Positions 18,222 to 26,341 of a stretch of 64,000 nucleotides of DNA are shown in pieces. Numbering within the stretch: position 1 is the stretch's first letter; every line of letters starts with the position of its first letter. A program made the position numbers and the translations under genes. The notes beneath the pieces are model-generated. The model saw only the letters and a program-made list of their open reading frames with translations, did not search any database and was not told the DNA's origin. The DNA comes from Nostoc sp. NMS9 (GTDB lineage: Bacteria > Cyanobacteriota > Cyanobacteriia > Cyanobacteriales > Nostocaceae), in the NCBI RefSeq assembly GCF_017114995.1, contig NZ_JABXKL010000091.1, positions 186,001 to 250,000 of the forward strand. The letters run 5' to 3'.

Positions 18222-18331
18222 AAGAGTTTTCATCTCTATTAGAGACTGTTGAAGAAAACATAGAAGAGTCTTCATCTCTATTAGAGATTGTTGAAGAAAA
18301 CATAGAAGAGTCTTCATCTCTATCTGAAGCA
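18206..18331 (+). repeat. 42-bp coding tandem repeat, three copies
   Basis: Three 42-bp units (18206-18247, 18248-18289, 18290-18331) encode an acidic 14-residue repeat of the form VEENIEESSSLLEI in the TPR frame. They make a charged helical linker between the TIR and TPR regions if the frames are joined. The units contain the near-palindrome GAAGAGTCTTC. Confidence 0.85.
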
Positions 18332-18340
18332 ATTAAGCTT

Positions 18341-19585
18341 TTGCAACGTGGAGAAGTAGAGGAAGCTAACACGCTGTTTGATCAGCTTGAAGAAACTGCA
18401 TCCACCAACGAAGAGAAAGCAACGATTAGAATTACGAGGTTGCTAAATAGTGATCAGGAAGGACGTAACCCTCTAAAGGAGCTAGAGTCGCTAGCTCCTG
18501 AATTACGTAATACTTACCATTGCCAGTTTTGGCTTGGCTTATTTGAATCTCGTGTCGCTGCTTCCATCTCCTATTATGAAGAATGCCTACGTCTAGCTAC
18601 AGCCAATAATGCTACTTTCTTTTCTAACCGAGCAACTCTTTTTTTAGCTGAGGAGAGATTCAAAATCGGCGAGCAAGAGATAGCACTTGACACCTTACGA
18701 CAAGCAATGGTAAGTGAAGATAGAGACCTTAGATATCAAGCTGTAGAAACGTGGCAAAATCTTGACCAAAAGCCTCACTTTCTTGAGAAACTAGTTATTT
18801 TATTAACTGGTCTAAGCGATAAAGCTGACTCTTCAATTATGCTCAACGCCCTCACAGAGTTGGCTCTCGATAATAAATGGTCTTCTTTGCTTACTTATTT
18901 CGCTAAATGTGCAGATCAGGTTGATGTTCAAGGAACTGCTGCAAATAATTTAGGGCGTGCGTTTTCTGAGTTAAAACTCTATTCACTTGCATATCTTGCC
19001 TTTGCTAAAGCAGCTGAAGCTGGAATATCTGTGGCTAAGGTTAATATTGCAAATCTTCATTTATGGAATCCTCTTCCGGCTGCTGGTCTTAAACTCTTAA
19101 AAGAACATACAGGAACTTACGACGCTGCTGATGCTGGATATCCATACTATATTCAGGCTGAACTTGAGCGAAGTGTCCAGAAAGAGCATAAAAAAGCAGA
19201 AGAGCTATATAAGCAAGGGTATAAAGTTGCCGTGATGATAAGTCATTTTGGGTGGGAAGCGATTCGCAGTAACAAGCTCACTCTAGAAGGCAAACAAATC
19301 AAACTAGAATCTGGAATAGTAACTATCAAAGAAAATGAACCGAATTGCCTTAAGTTCATTACAAATGATGAAAAGGTTTACTTAGAATTAAAACGTGTTG
19401 GTCGTATTATCGGACTATGGCAAGCTGCCAATACAGACTCATTTACAGCACTTTATTGCTTTACAGAAACGGGTTATATGCTTGAGTTAAGCGTACATTT
19501 GACAGAAATCACTATAGAACCCATTCTTAAGAAATATCCAATTCTCTGCGTAACTGAGGCATTAGTGCAATCGCCTTCGACGTAG
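18341..19585 (+). CDS. TPR/Sel1-like repeat region, likely C-terminal half of the TIR-TPR protein
   Basis: The frame is open from 18200 (after the slippery site) to 19585; the first usual start codon in it is the TTG at 18341, which has no clear ribosome-binding site. The sequence is helical and repetitive in TPR/Sel1 style: SEAIKLLQRGEVEEANTLFDQLEE, AASISYYEECLRLA, EIALDTLRQAM, GTAANNLGRAFSELKLYSLAYLAFAKAAEAG, KKAEELYKQGYKVA. The last ~100 residues look like a small beta-rich domain (KQIKLESGIVTIKE, VYLELKRVGRIIGLW). TPR arrays usually bind partner proteins, and TIR-TPR fusions occur in bacteria. I regard this as the second half of one gene rather than an independent gene. Confidence 0.7.
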   Translation: MQRGEVEEANTLFDQLEETASTNEEKATIRITRLLNSDQEGRNPLKELESLAPELRNTYHCQFWLGLFESRVAASISYYEECLRLATANNATFFSNRATLFLAEERFKIGEQEIALDTLRQAMVSEDRDLRYQAVETWQNLDQKPHFLEKLVILLTGLSDKADSSIMLNALTELALDNKWSSLLTYFAKCADQVDVQGTAANNLGRAFSELKLYSLAYLAFAKAAEAGISVAKVNIANLHLWNPLPAAGLKLLKEHTGTYDAADAGYPYYIQAELERSVQKEHKKAEELYKQGYKVAVMISHFGWEAIRSNKLTLEGKQIKLESGIVTIKENEPNCLKFITNDEKVYLELKRVGRIIGLWQAANTDSFTALYCFTETGYMLELSVHLTEITIEPILKKYPILCVTEALVQSPST

Positions 19586-19753
19586 TTTGTGTTTCCTGAA
19601 TAAACTCAACACTTGCTTCTACTCAAACTTTACTACTTCGGCTATGGGGAGCGATCGCGCTTTGCTCTCACCCTAATTGATCGCACCCTAATAACCCCAA
19701 CAGAGTGCAAGCAGAGATAATTTATAGTATGACTTTCGTAACGATTAACAGCC

Positions 19754-19972
19754 ATGACAGAGCTACTTGAACAAGCGATCACCAAACTAAAAAACTTGCC
19801 TGCCAATGAGCAAGATGCGATCGCGGCGATGATTTTGGAAGAACTAGAAGATGAACGCTCTTGGGATGAAGCTTTCGCCCGTTCTCCTGACGGACTCGCT
19901 TTCCTTGCGACTGAGGCAATGGCTGAATACCGTGCAGGAAAAACCCAAGAGTTAGATCCAGATACATTGTGA
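19754..19972 (+). CDS. Small antitoxin-like protein
   Basis: A protein of 72 residues (MTELLEQAITKLKNLPANEQDAIAAMILEEL...). The N-terminal helix with LP(A/P)xEQDAIA is typical of short cyanobacterial addiction-module antitoxins. Its stop overlaps the GTG start of the next gene by 4 nt, indicating translational coupling. It is the second toxin-antitoxin-like pair in this hotspot. Confidence 0.75.
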   Translation: MTELLEQAITKLKNLPANEQDAIAAMILEELEDERSWDEAFARSPDGLAFLATEAMAEYRAGKTQELDPDTL

Positions 19973-20238
19973 AGTCACGTATAACTGCTCAGTTTCGTCA
20001 AAAGTTTGCTTATCTACCTGAGCAAGTTCAAGAGCAAACCCGTGAGGCATACCGCCTCTTCAAACAAGATCCGAGCCATCCAAGCTTGCGCTTCAAAAAA
20101 ATACATCCAGAACTACCAATTTATTCAGCACAGATTAGCAAAAGTTATCGAGCAGTTGGACAGTTAGATGGAGATACCGTTATTTGGTTTTGGCTAGGTT
20201 CACACGCAGAGTATAACAAGTTGCTCTCTGTGTTGTAG
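19969..20238 (+). CDS. RelE/ParE-like toxin
   Basis: A protein of 89 residues starting at GTG 19969 within GTGA, overlapping the antitoxin stop. It has RelE-fold features: an initial strand ITAQFRQKFAYLP, a helix EQTREAYRLFKQDPSHPSLRFKKI, and final strands YSAQISKSYRAVGQLDGDTVIWFWLGSHAEY. The RAVG, WFWLGSHAEY ending is common in this toxin group. Activity is inferred from family and gene order. Confidence 0.8.
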   Translation: MKSRITAQFRQKFAYLPEQVQEQTREAYRLFKQDPSHPSLRFKKIHPELPIYSAQISKSYRAVGQLDGDTVIWFWLGSHAEYNKLLSVL

Positions 20239-20261
20239 CTACACAGTGCGATCACATTCCC

Positions 20262-20331
20262 AATTTTGATCATAATATGAGTGCTTACTGTGCGGGAATG
20301 GTGGCAAAATCTAAAGCAGAATTAACGTAAC
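20262..20331 (+). pseudogene. Short remnant of an internal mfd segment
   Basis: The ATGAGTGCTTA...GTGGC...AAATCTAAAGCAGAATTAA stretch matches mfd around 14566-14636, with small indels and substitutions. That part of mfd lies just upstream of the HIP1 site where copies A and B begin, so this is a separate fragment. It is too short and broken to encode anything. Confidence 0.75.
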
Positions 20332-20377
20332 GTCAACCAGTATATTGTGTTTTTGCTGAGTCCGATTTCCAGATAAT

Positions 20378-20809
20378 TTACAAATATTCAAAAAAGACTT
20401 CAGGCACTAATCTGAATTCCCCAGATTTCAAACGAGAGATATCTATCCATAACGCTCTATGTTTATGATGTGGCGATTCTGAAAAAACTAAACTTTCCAG
20501 TTGATAAAATTTGGAATCAGCAAAGTCACATTGATAAAGCTGAATAATTTCATGACCTTGCCTACCATTAAATATAAACAGGTTCTCTATACAACCGAGA
20601 TATTTAATATTCGTTAATTCTGCCTGAATTTCTTCTTGAAACTCCCGTTCTAAGGCGACACGGCTGGTTTCGCCAAATTCAACACCACCACCCAAAGCAC
20701 GATAAAATCTTTCTTGCTTTACAGGGTCGTAGCCTTCAGAAAGAAATATGCGTTCGCCATCCTGAATTAGCCCCAAAGCTATTACCCGAATTTCGCCAGC
20801 TTTATTCAT
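20378..20809 (-). CDS. Nudix hydrolase
   Basis: A protein of 143 residues with a recognisable Nudix box from G41: E47 after five residues, then R55-E56 and E59-E60 (GGVEFGE, REFQEEIQA). The canonical glycine near the end of the box is Q62. Such enzymes cleave nucleoside diphosphates linked to another group; the substrate is not evident. It lies 8 bp downstream of the DUF3531 gene on the same strand, so the two are probably one operon. Confidence 0.88.
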   Translation of the reverse strand: MNKAGEIRVIALGLIQDGERIFLSEGYDPVKQERFYRALGGGVEFGETSRVALEREFQEEIQAELTNIKYLGCIENLFIFNGRQGHEIIQLYQCDFADSKFYQLESLVFSESPHHKHRALWIDISRLKSGEFRLVPEVFFEYL

Positions 20810-20817
20810 TTTTGTAA

Positions 20818-21270
20818 CTAATTATCATAAATAGACTGAGGACGACTTTCGCTATCCTCAATAGGCCAATCTGCATTTTCACCACCGATGTACAATTCTT
20901 CAATGGTGACATATTCCTGACTTAGCTGTGTAAGGGCGTTGATTAAAATATCCAATGCGATCGCATCACTGGTTCCTAAGTCAAACCAACAACGTCCCCA
21001 CTGTCCCTCATATTCAAACTCACCGATGTTGTGCATCAGTGCTAGCAGGCTTTTGTCATACCCTTGTTCATCATAATTCATGTAACTGATATCGAGTCCA
21101 GTGTCCTGTACCTGGAGATTCTCTGCATTAAATGCACCCAATTTACCCAGATAAAACCAGGAATTGAAAACTTCTTCTACATACTGCTTTTCACGCGCAG
21201 AAGGATTTGTGCTGAATTTCAGCCAAATCCACATATCAAAAGGATTAATTTCGCGGAACTGAATCTCCAT
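20818..21270 (-). CDS. DUF3531-type conserved cyanobacterial protein
   Basis: A protein of 150 residues (MEIQFREINPFDMWIWLKF..., EEVFNSWFYLGKLGAFNAENLQVQDTGLD, GRCWFDLGTSDAIALDILINAL). I recognise this as a protein conserved in cyanobacteria and probably plastids (DUF3531); no function is established. It is aromatic-rich with an acidic C-terminus and has no signal or membrane segment. It is followed closely by the Nudix gene. Confidence 0.7.
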   Translation of the reverse strand: MEIQFREINPFDMWIWLKFSTNPSAREKQYVEEVFNSWFYLGKLGAFNAENLQVQDTGLDISYMNYDEQGYDKSLLALMHNIGEFEYEGQWGRCWFDLGTSDAIALDILINALTQLSQEYVTIEELYIGGENADWPIEDSESRPQSIYDN

Positions 21271-21389
21271 TTTGGTCTAATATCTCAATTACTCTTCTGG
21301 AAATAAGCATATCAAAGTGGGGAATGGGGAATAGGGCATTGGGCATAGAAAATAGAGAAAAAACTTAATCGCCAATATCCAATGCCCAA

Positions 21390-22322
21390 TTATTCAGGAT
21401 TCTTCAGGCTAACAGCATTTTTGCGTTCACGCTCAATTTGTTTAACTAAATCGCCTGGGAGTTGAGATTTTTTAGTCAATGCTTTGTCAAAATTAGCGAT
21501 CGCTTCCTGGATTATCTGCTGGCTTTTTTCTTTTTGTCCCAGTTGTTTAAGGATTTGGGCTTTGAGATAATAAATTTCTGGATTATCGGATGTGGTTTTG
21601 ATCGCCCGGTTGGCATAATCTAGTGCCTGTGGATACCTTTTTAAATCTCGGTAAGCAAGAGCAATACCCCGATCAACTAGATACCGAGGAGCAGCATTTT
21701 GTTCTAAGCGTCGAATTGCCTGATCTGGGCTAGCAAAAGGCAAATTAACCGCCAATAATAAATCCATATAACCCTTGATTAAATTCAGTTCTGGATCGTT
21801 GGCAGAAATTGCTTCGGCTTTGTCTAAATATTCATAAACCTGTCGCAGCCGACTCAAGGCTTGGGGTACACCGTTGACTGTACCTTCACGGGTGATAACT
21901 ACTGCACCTTCTAAAAAATGACCAACAGCAGTGTATAAATTACCACGCAATGGATCGTTAGAAATCAGTTTTTGTCCTGTTTCTAGAGTTTTCTGACTAT
22001 AGGTGTTAAGTTTAGCCCAATCCTTATTTCCGTATGCTAAAGATGCCTTCATAGCATAAGCTAGAGGTTCATTTGGCTCTTTGGATAGTGCTTGTTCCAG
22101 ATAACGATCTGCTGCTGGATAGTTGCCCTGTTGAAAAATTGCTTTAAAAGCTGCTTCTGTTTGGTCACCAATTTGATGAGGTTCGCGATTGCGAAACGGA
22201 TCGCCAGCCAAAGAAGGATTTACCCACAAATTAAGTGCGATCGCACCTGCAAAAGCAGTCTGAGCAAAGGTAGTGAGTTTAGCAGATACTACTAATCGAG
22301 GCGAAGAAAACCTTTTAGTCAT
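21390..22322 (-). CDS. Exported TPR-repeat protein of the Sll0314/Alr1548 type
   Basis: A protein of 310 residues. An N-terminal hydrophobic segment (TAFAGAIALNLWVNPSLAG) looks like a signal peptide. The rest is helical TPR sequence: EAAFKAIFQQGNYPAADRYLEQALSKEPNEPLAYAMKASLAYG near the start and NRAIKTTSDNPEIYYLKAQILKQLGQKEKSQQIIQEAI near the end. It probably binds a partner protein in the periplasm or thylakoid lumen. The subfamily name is from memory and not verified. Short GGGGAATG and GGGCATTG repeats lie just downstream (about 21318-21345). Confidence 0.75.
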   Translation of the reverse strand: MTKRFSSPRLVVSAKLTTFAQTAFAGAIALNLWVNPSLAGDPFRNREPHQIGDQTEAAFKAIFQQGNYPAADRYLEQALSKEPNEPLAYAMKASLAYGNKDWAKLNTYSQKTLETGQKLISNDPLRGNLYTAVGHFLEGAVVITREGTVNGVPQALSRLRQVYEYLDKAEAISANDPELNLIKGYMDLLLAVNLPFASPDQAIRRLEQNAAPRYLVDRGIALAYRDLKRYPQALDYANRAIKTTSDNPEIYYLKAQILKQLGQKEKSQQIIQEAIANFDKALTKKSQLPGDLVKQIERERKNAVSLKNPE

Positions 22323-22630
22323 TTTAACCCTCAGAATAATTGCGGTTGAAATAGTTGTATGTGTTACTTAGAATGCAAAAATGGTTAATTTTAACTTGCC
22401 TGTGCTTCAACCAAAATTTTCTTATATATTGGTAATCTTTCCATGCTTCCAGGCAAGGTCTAGCTATTATTTAAGGCTTAGTCTGCCACAATGGAGAAAA
22501 AGTGGATAATTCTTGCTGCTAAATTAAGGTGTTAATCCAGGTAATGCGCTATAAATTTTTTTTCAGAATTTTCCAGACACCCTCAGTTTAACTAATCAGT
22601 AATTTGCTGGCTTTTTGGTAATCTTAACAA
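22323..22630. other. Divergent intergenic spacer
   Basis: About 300 bp between the TPR gene (-) and the ABC ATPase gene (+). It must carry promoters for both, but I could not identify convincing -35/-10 pairs or any RNA gene. Confidence 0.4.
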
Positions 22631-23305
22631 ATGCTTTATCTCCGAAATGTAAATTATCATCCGACAGCGTGCCCAACAGCGATTCTCAAATCGATCAATT
22701 TAGAATTAGCACCTCAGCAACTAGGTCTGATTATTGGCCCAAGTGGTTCGGGTAAAAGTACCTTACTAGAAATTTTGTCGGGACTAGCCGAACCCACTAC
22801 TGGCGCTCTCTTTTGGCGGGAACAAGAACTTCTAGCCGAACAACTACAACAATTAGCCGGGTTGGTATTTCAGTTTCCAGAGCGACACTTTTGTGGTGGT
22901 TCGATTTTAGAAGAATTGCGTTTAGGACATCCTGAGTTAGGGTCAGAACGAGTCAGACAGGCGCTGAGTGAGGTGGGATTAGAGCATTTATCGCTATCTG
23001 CTGCTCCCCATGCTTTGAGTGGTGGTCAGCAAAGACGTTTAGCTTTAGCAGTGCAATTAATTCGCCAGCCAAATTTACTGTTATTGGATGAACCCACAGC
23101 TGGTTTAGATTGGTCAATGCGTCGGCAACTGGTAAATTTATTAGCGAAACTGAAACAAGATTGGACATTGTTGATCGTGACACACGATGCTGGGGATCTG
23201 TTAGCGATCGCAGACCGTTGCTGGACACTCAACCACGGTGAACTAGAATCAGTAGACCCAAAGTCACTAGAATCCAAAGTTAAAGAACCTTTACCAACTG
23301 TGTGA
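22631..23305 (+). CDS. ABC transporter ATP-binding protein (CbiO/EcfA-like)
   Basis: A protein of 224 residues with one complete nucleotide-binding domain: Walker A GPSGSGKST, Q-loop VFQFPERHF, signature LSGGQQRR, Walker B LLLLDEP, and H-loop VTHD. The Q-loop context (VFQFPE) resembles energy-coupling factor ATPases. No permease or substrate-binding gene is adjacent, so the transport substrate is unknown. rsmG follows on the same strand after 59 bp. Confidence 0.88.
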   Translation: MLYLRNVNYHPTACPTAILKSINLELAPQQLGLIIGPSGSGKSTLLEILSGLAEPTTGALFWREQELLAEQLQQLAGLVFQFPERHFCGGSILEELRLGHPELGSERVRQALSEVGLEHLSLSAAPHALSGGQQRRLALAVQLIRQPNLLLLDEPTAGLDWSMRRQLVNLLAKLKQDWTLLIVTHDAGDLLAIADRCWTLNHGELESVDPKSLESKVKEPLPTV

Positions 23306-23335
23306 GAAAACAGCAGGGGGAGAAGGAGAATAACC

Positions 23336-23371
23336 ATGCCCCATGACAAATGACAAAATGACAAATGACAA
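23336..23371. repeat. ATGACAA heptamer array at the rsmG start
   Basis: Several ATGACAA-type heptamers run up to and into the first codons of rsmG. They offer several ATG triplets, which makes the exact start ambiguous. Confidence 0.7.
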
Positions 23372-24099
23372 ACTTATTGCCTGAGATGGCAGAAATATGG
23401 CAGCAAACTCTCAATTGGCAACCAACTGTCCAACAGCAAGCGCTATTTCAAAAGCTTTATGAGTTAATCCTAGAAGGTAATCGCCAACTAAATTTAACTC
23501 GGATCGTTGAACCCCAAGAGTTTTGGGAAAAACATCTCTGGGATTCTTTGCGAGGAATTGCACCTCTGTTATCAGCAAATTTCTCCCCTGCTTCTCCCGC
23601 TCTCATCGATATTGGTACAGGTGCAGGTTTTCCAGGTATTCCAGTGACAATTACTGTACCTAATTGCACAATTACTCTTCTCGATTCCACTCGGAAAAAA
23701 ATTACTTTTCTCGACAATATATTAACTGAACTTGCCCTTACCAATGCCAAAACTTTTGTTGGTAGGGCTGAAGAAATCGGTCATCATCCCCGGCATAGAC
23801 TAGCTTACGATATTGCATTGATCCGTGCTGTAGGGGCAGCCTCTGTCTGTGCAGAATATACCCTACCACTGCTCAAACAGGGAGGTTTAGCTATAATTTA
23901 TCGCGGTAATTGGACAGAGGATGAAACAGCTGCTTTACAGAATGCTGTGAACCAGTTGGGTGGCGTCATTGAATCAATCGAACAATTTACAACACCCCTG
24001 AGTCACAGCATCCGCCACTGTGTGTATTTGCGTAAAATAAGCACCACACCAGTTCAGTTTCCGCGTGCTATTGGTGTACCTACTCAAAAGCCTATTTAA
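23365..24099 (+). CDS. rsmG: 16S rRNA (guanine-N7)-methyltransferase RsmG
   Basis: A protein of 244 residues. RsmG (GidB) methylates N7 of G527 in 16S rRNA. The family pattern is clear: LNLTRI, FWEKHLWDSL, the SAM-binding motif IDIGTGAGFPGIPVTI, then LLDSTRKKITFLDNI, FVGRAEEIGH and YDIALIRAVG. Length is normal for cyanobacterial RsmG. The ATG at 23365 sits in an ATGACAA repeat array; the ATG at 23386 is an alternative and would leave the fold intact. Confidence 0.95.
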   Translation: MTNLLPEMAEIWQQTLNWQPTVQQQALFQKLYELILEGNRQLNLTRIVEPQEFWEKHLWDSLRGIAPLLSANFSPASPALIDIGTGAGFPGIPVTITVPNCTITLLDSTRKKITFLDNILTELALTNAKTFVGRAEEIGHHPRHRLAYDIALIRAVGAASVCAEYTLPLLKQGGLAIIYRGNWTEDETAALQNAVNQLGGVIESIEQFTTPLSHSIRHCVYLRKISTTPVQFPRAIGVPTQKPI

Positions 24100-24213
24100 C
24101 TAATTCGTAATTGTAAAGGCTACAGCAGCCCACACTGATTATAATTACGAATTACTTTGACAGGAGCGGAAGATAAACTTTTTATTTTTTGCTATATCTC
24201 CCTGTCCCAATGT

Positions 24214-25017
24214 TTAAGCAAATTTGCTTGCTGCTGCAAACCGCTTGTTAATCTCATCCCAATTAACCACGTTCCACCAAGCATCTAAATAATCGGCGCG
24301 GCGATTCTGGTAATTGAGATAATATGCATGTTCCCATACATCATTACCCAGGATGGGATATTTACCTGCACTTAAGGGACTATCTTGATTAGCTGTAGTT
24401 GCCACTTCCAACTTGCCACCCTTGTTACGCACTAGCCAAACCCAACCACTACCAAAACGACTAGCACCAGCTTCGTTAAACTGTTTCTTGAAAGCTGCAA
24501 AAGAACCAAAATTTTGATTAATCGCGGAGGCTATATTTCCTGTTGGTTCTCCCCCACCTTTCGGCTTCATAATTTCCCAGAACATTGAGTGGTTAACGTG
24601 ACCACCGCCATTATTGCGTACTACTCTACGAATATCTTGTGGTACATTGTCAAGTTTTTGCAACAGTTCTTCAACAGTTTTGCCTTTGAGTTCTGGGTGT
24701 TTGGCTAACGCTGCATTCAGGTTTTTCACATAAGTTGCGTGGTGTTTATCGTGGTGAAATTGCATCGTTTTGGCATCAATGTGTGGTTCCAGTGCTTCGT
24801 AAGCGTAAGGTAAAGGTGGTAGTTGGATAGCCCCTATTGTATTTGGCGTTGTATTTGCTGTTGTATTTGGTGTTGTATTTGCTGTTATATTTGGTGTTGC
24901 GTCGGGAGTTGTAGTATTTCCCTGAGGAGATTTCTCTGCCAATGCACAAGCATCTAATGCAAAAGCACCCACACCTGCTGTGAGTAAAAACAAGAAATGG
25001 CGTCGGTTAATAGTCAT
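24214..25017 (-). CDS. sodA: Exported Fe/Mn superoxide dismutase
   Basis: A protein of 267 residues. The N-terminus has a twin-arginine motif (NRRHFLFLL), a hydrophobic stretch and a cysteine in LDAC that could be a weak lipobox or membrane anchor. A threonine- and asparagine-rich linker of repeated TPNTTANT units follows (about residues 38-60). The enzyme domain starts at LPPLPYAYEALEPHID and shows the metal ligands in FHHDKHHATYV, VNHSMFW and DVWEHAYYL. GGGHVNH and QDSPLS favour the manganese type, as in the membrane-bound SodA of heterocystous cyanobacteria. It should remove superoxide outside the cytoplasm or at the thylakoid. Confidence 0.93.
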   Translation of the reverse strand: MTINRRHFLFLLTAGVGAFALDACALAEKSPQGNTTTPDATPNITANTTPNTTANTTPNTIGAIQLPPLPYAYEALEPHIDAKTMQFHHDKHHATYVKNLNAALAKHPELKGKTVEELLQKLDNVPQDIRRVVRNNGGGHVNHSMFWEIMKPKGGGEPTGNIASAINQNFGSFAAFKKQFNEAGASRFGSGWVWLVRNKGGKLEVATTANQDSPLSAGKYPILGNDVWEHAYYLNYQNRRADYLDAWWNVVNWDEINKRFAAASKFA

Positions 25018-25128
25018 ATAAGTTTTTGCAGCGAATCTATTAAGTCTCTATTGCAGTTTTTATTTTCTTAGATTATGGCTACAAAAAATTGGTAATTTGC
25101 GATTATTTTTGGCAGTTTCAGAAACTCT

Positions 25129-26226
25129 TTATAAGATTCTGTTCCCAGTTTTAGGATCAAATACAAACAAATGATTTAAATCAAGTTGTAGAGAAAGGCG
25201 ATCGCCTGGACGCGGATGCACATCCCCACTCACCTGAATATTCAACACCACCGCGGAACCAGGTAAGCCAGCACGAATCAAAGTTTCCCTTCCCAAAGGT
25301 TCCACCACTTTCACCTCTACAATCAGCTGACTCTCATTTCCTTCTTGGCGACTTGGCGGTTCGTTAATAAAAATATGCTCTGGACGAATCCCCAAATCAA
25401 AACTGTGTCCCTGACGCAAGTGCAATTTTTCTTTCACAACTGCTGGAATCGTTAATAACTGTCCGCTCACATCAAAACCGTTATTTTGATAGATTGCAGG
25501 TAGAATATTCATTGGTGGACTGCCTAAAAAACTTGCCACCATCTGATTAGCAGGATTTGCATAAATGGTTTGGGGATCGCCAATTTGTTGAATCCGTCCT
25601 CGATTTAGCACGACAATTTTATCAGCCAAAGTCATCGCTTCAACTTGATCGTGGGTGACGTAAATAGTTGTAATACCTAATTCTTGATGTAGTTGTTTCA
25701 ATTCTGCCCTGGTATCATCGCGCAATTGAGCATCTAAATTAGATAAAGGTTCATCAAGTAAAAACACTTGGGGTTCACGAGCGATCGCTCTCCCTAATGC
25801 TACTCGTTGTTGCTGTCCCCCCGAAAGTTGTTTGGGTTTACGATCCAGCAGGTGATCGAGAGAAAGCGATCGCGCCACATTCATCACCCGTTCTTGAATG
25901 ATTTTTCGGTCAACCTTCCGCATTTGCAAGCCAAAGCCGATGTTTTGTGCCACACTCATGTGAGGATAGAGAGCGTAGTTTTGGAACACCATTGCCACAT
26001 CCCGTTGTCTGGCTGGGATATTGTTCACCAAGCGATCGCCAATAAAGAGTTTGCCAGATGTAGCGGTTTCTAAACCTGCGATCGTTCGCAAAATTGTAGA
26101 CTTACCACAACCCGATGGCCCAACTAAAACCCAAAACTCGCCATCAGGAATTTCAAAGGTAATGTCCTCGATCGCAGTGACGTTATTGAATCTACGCTTA
26201 ATATCTTCTAGACGAACGTTTGCCAT
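25129..26226 (-). CDS. ugpC: MalK/UgpC-type ABC sugar transporter ATPase
   Basis: A protein of 365 residues: an ATPase domain (Walker A GPSGCGKST, VFQNYALYPHMSV, signature LSGGQQQR, Walker B VFLLDEPLSNLDA, switch VTHDQ) followed by a C-terminal TOBE domain (FDLGIRPEHIFI, VVEPLGRE). This layout is the shared energiser of carbohydrate importers such as those for maltose, glycerol 3-phosphate or glucosylglycerol. No permease genes are nearby, as is common in cyanobacteria where one ATPase may serve several importers. The symbol reflects subfamily, not a proven substrate. Confidence 0.88.
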   Translation of the reverse strand: MANVRLEDIKRRFNNVTAIEDITFEIPDGEFWVLVGPSGCGKSTILRTIAGLETATSGKLFIGDRLVNNIPARQRDVAMVFQNYALYPHMSVAQNIGFGLQMRKVDRKIIQERVMNVARSLSLDHLLDRKPKQLSGGQQQRVALGRAIAREPQVFLLDEPLSNLDAQLRDDTRAELKQLHQELGITTIYVTHDQVEAMTLADKIVVLNRGRIQQIGDPQTIYANPANQMVASFLGSPPMNILPAIYQNNGFDVSGQLLTIPAVVKEKLHLRQGHSFDLGIRPEHIFINEPPSRQEGNESQLIVEVKVVEPLGRETLIRAGLPGSAVVLNIQVSGDVHPRPGDRLSLQLDLNHLFVFDPKTGNRIL

Positions 26227-26243
26227 TATCTGATTAAAGTTAA

Positions 26244-26341
26244 TAGTTAGGAGTTAGGAGTTAGGAATTTTAAGTTTTGAGTTTTGAGTTTTAAATTAAA
26301 AACCTCTTCAACTCATAACTAATAACTTCTAACTCATAACT
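26244..26341. repeat. AGTTAGG / GTTTTGA heptamers with an inverted counterpart
   Basis: GAGTTAG-type heptamers (26244-26266) and GTTTTGA heptamers (to about 26293) are followed by complementary CTAACTCATAAC-type sequence (about 26309-26341). The two halves can base-pair. The right end runs into the stop codon of the GUN4 gene. Confidence 0.7.
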
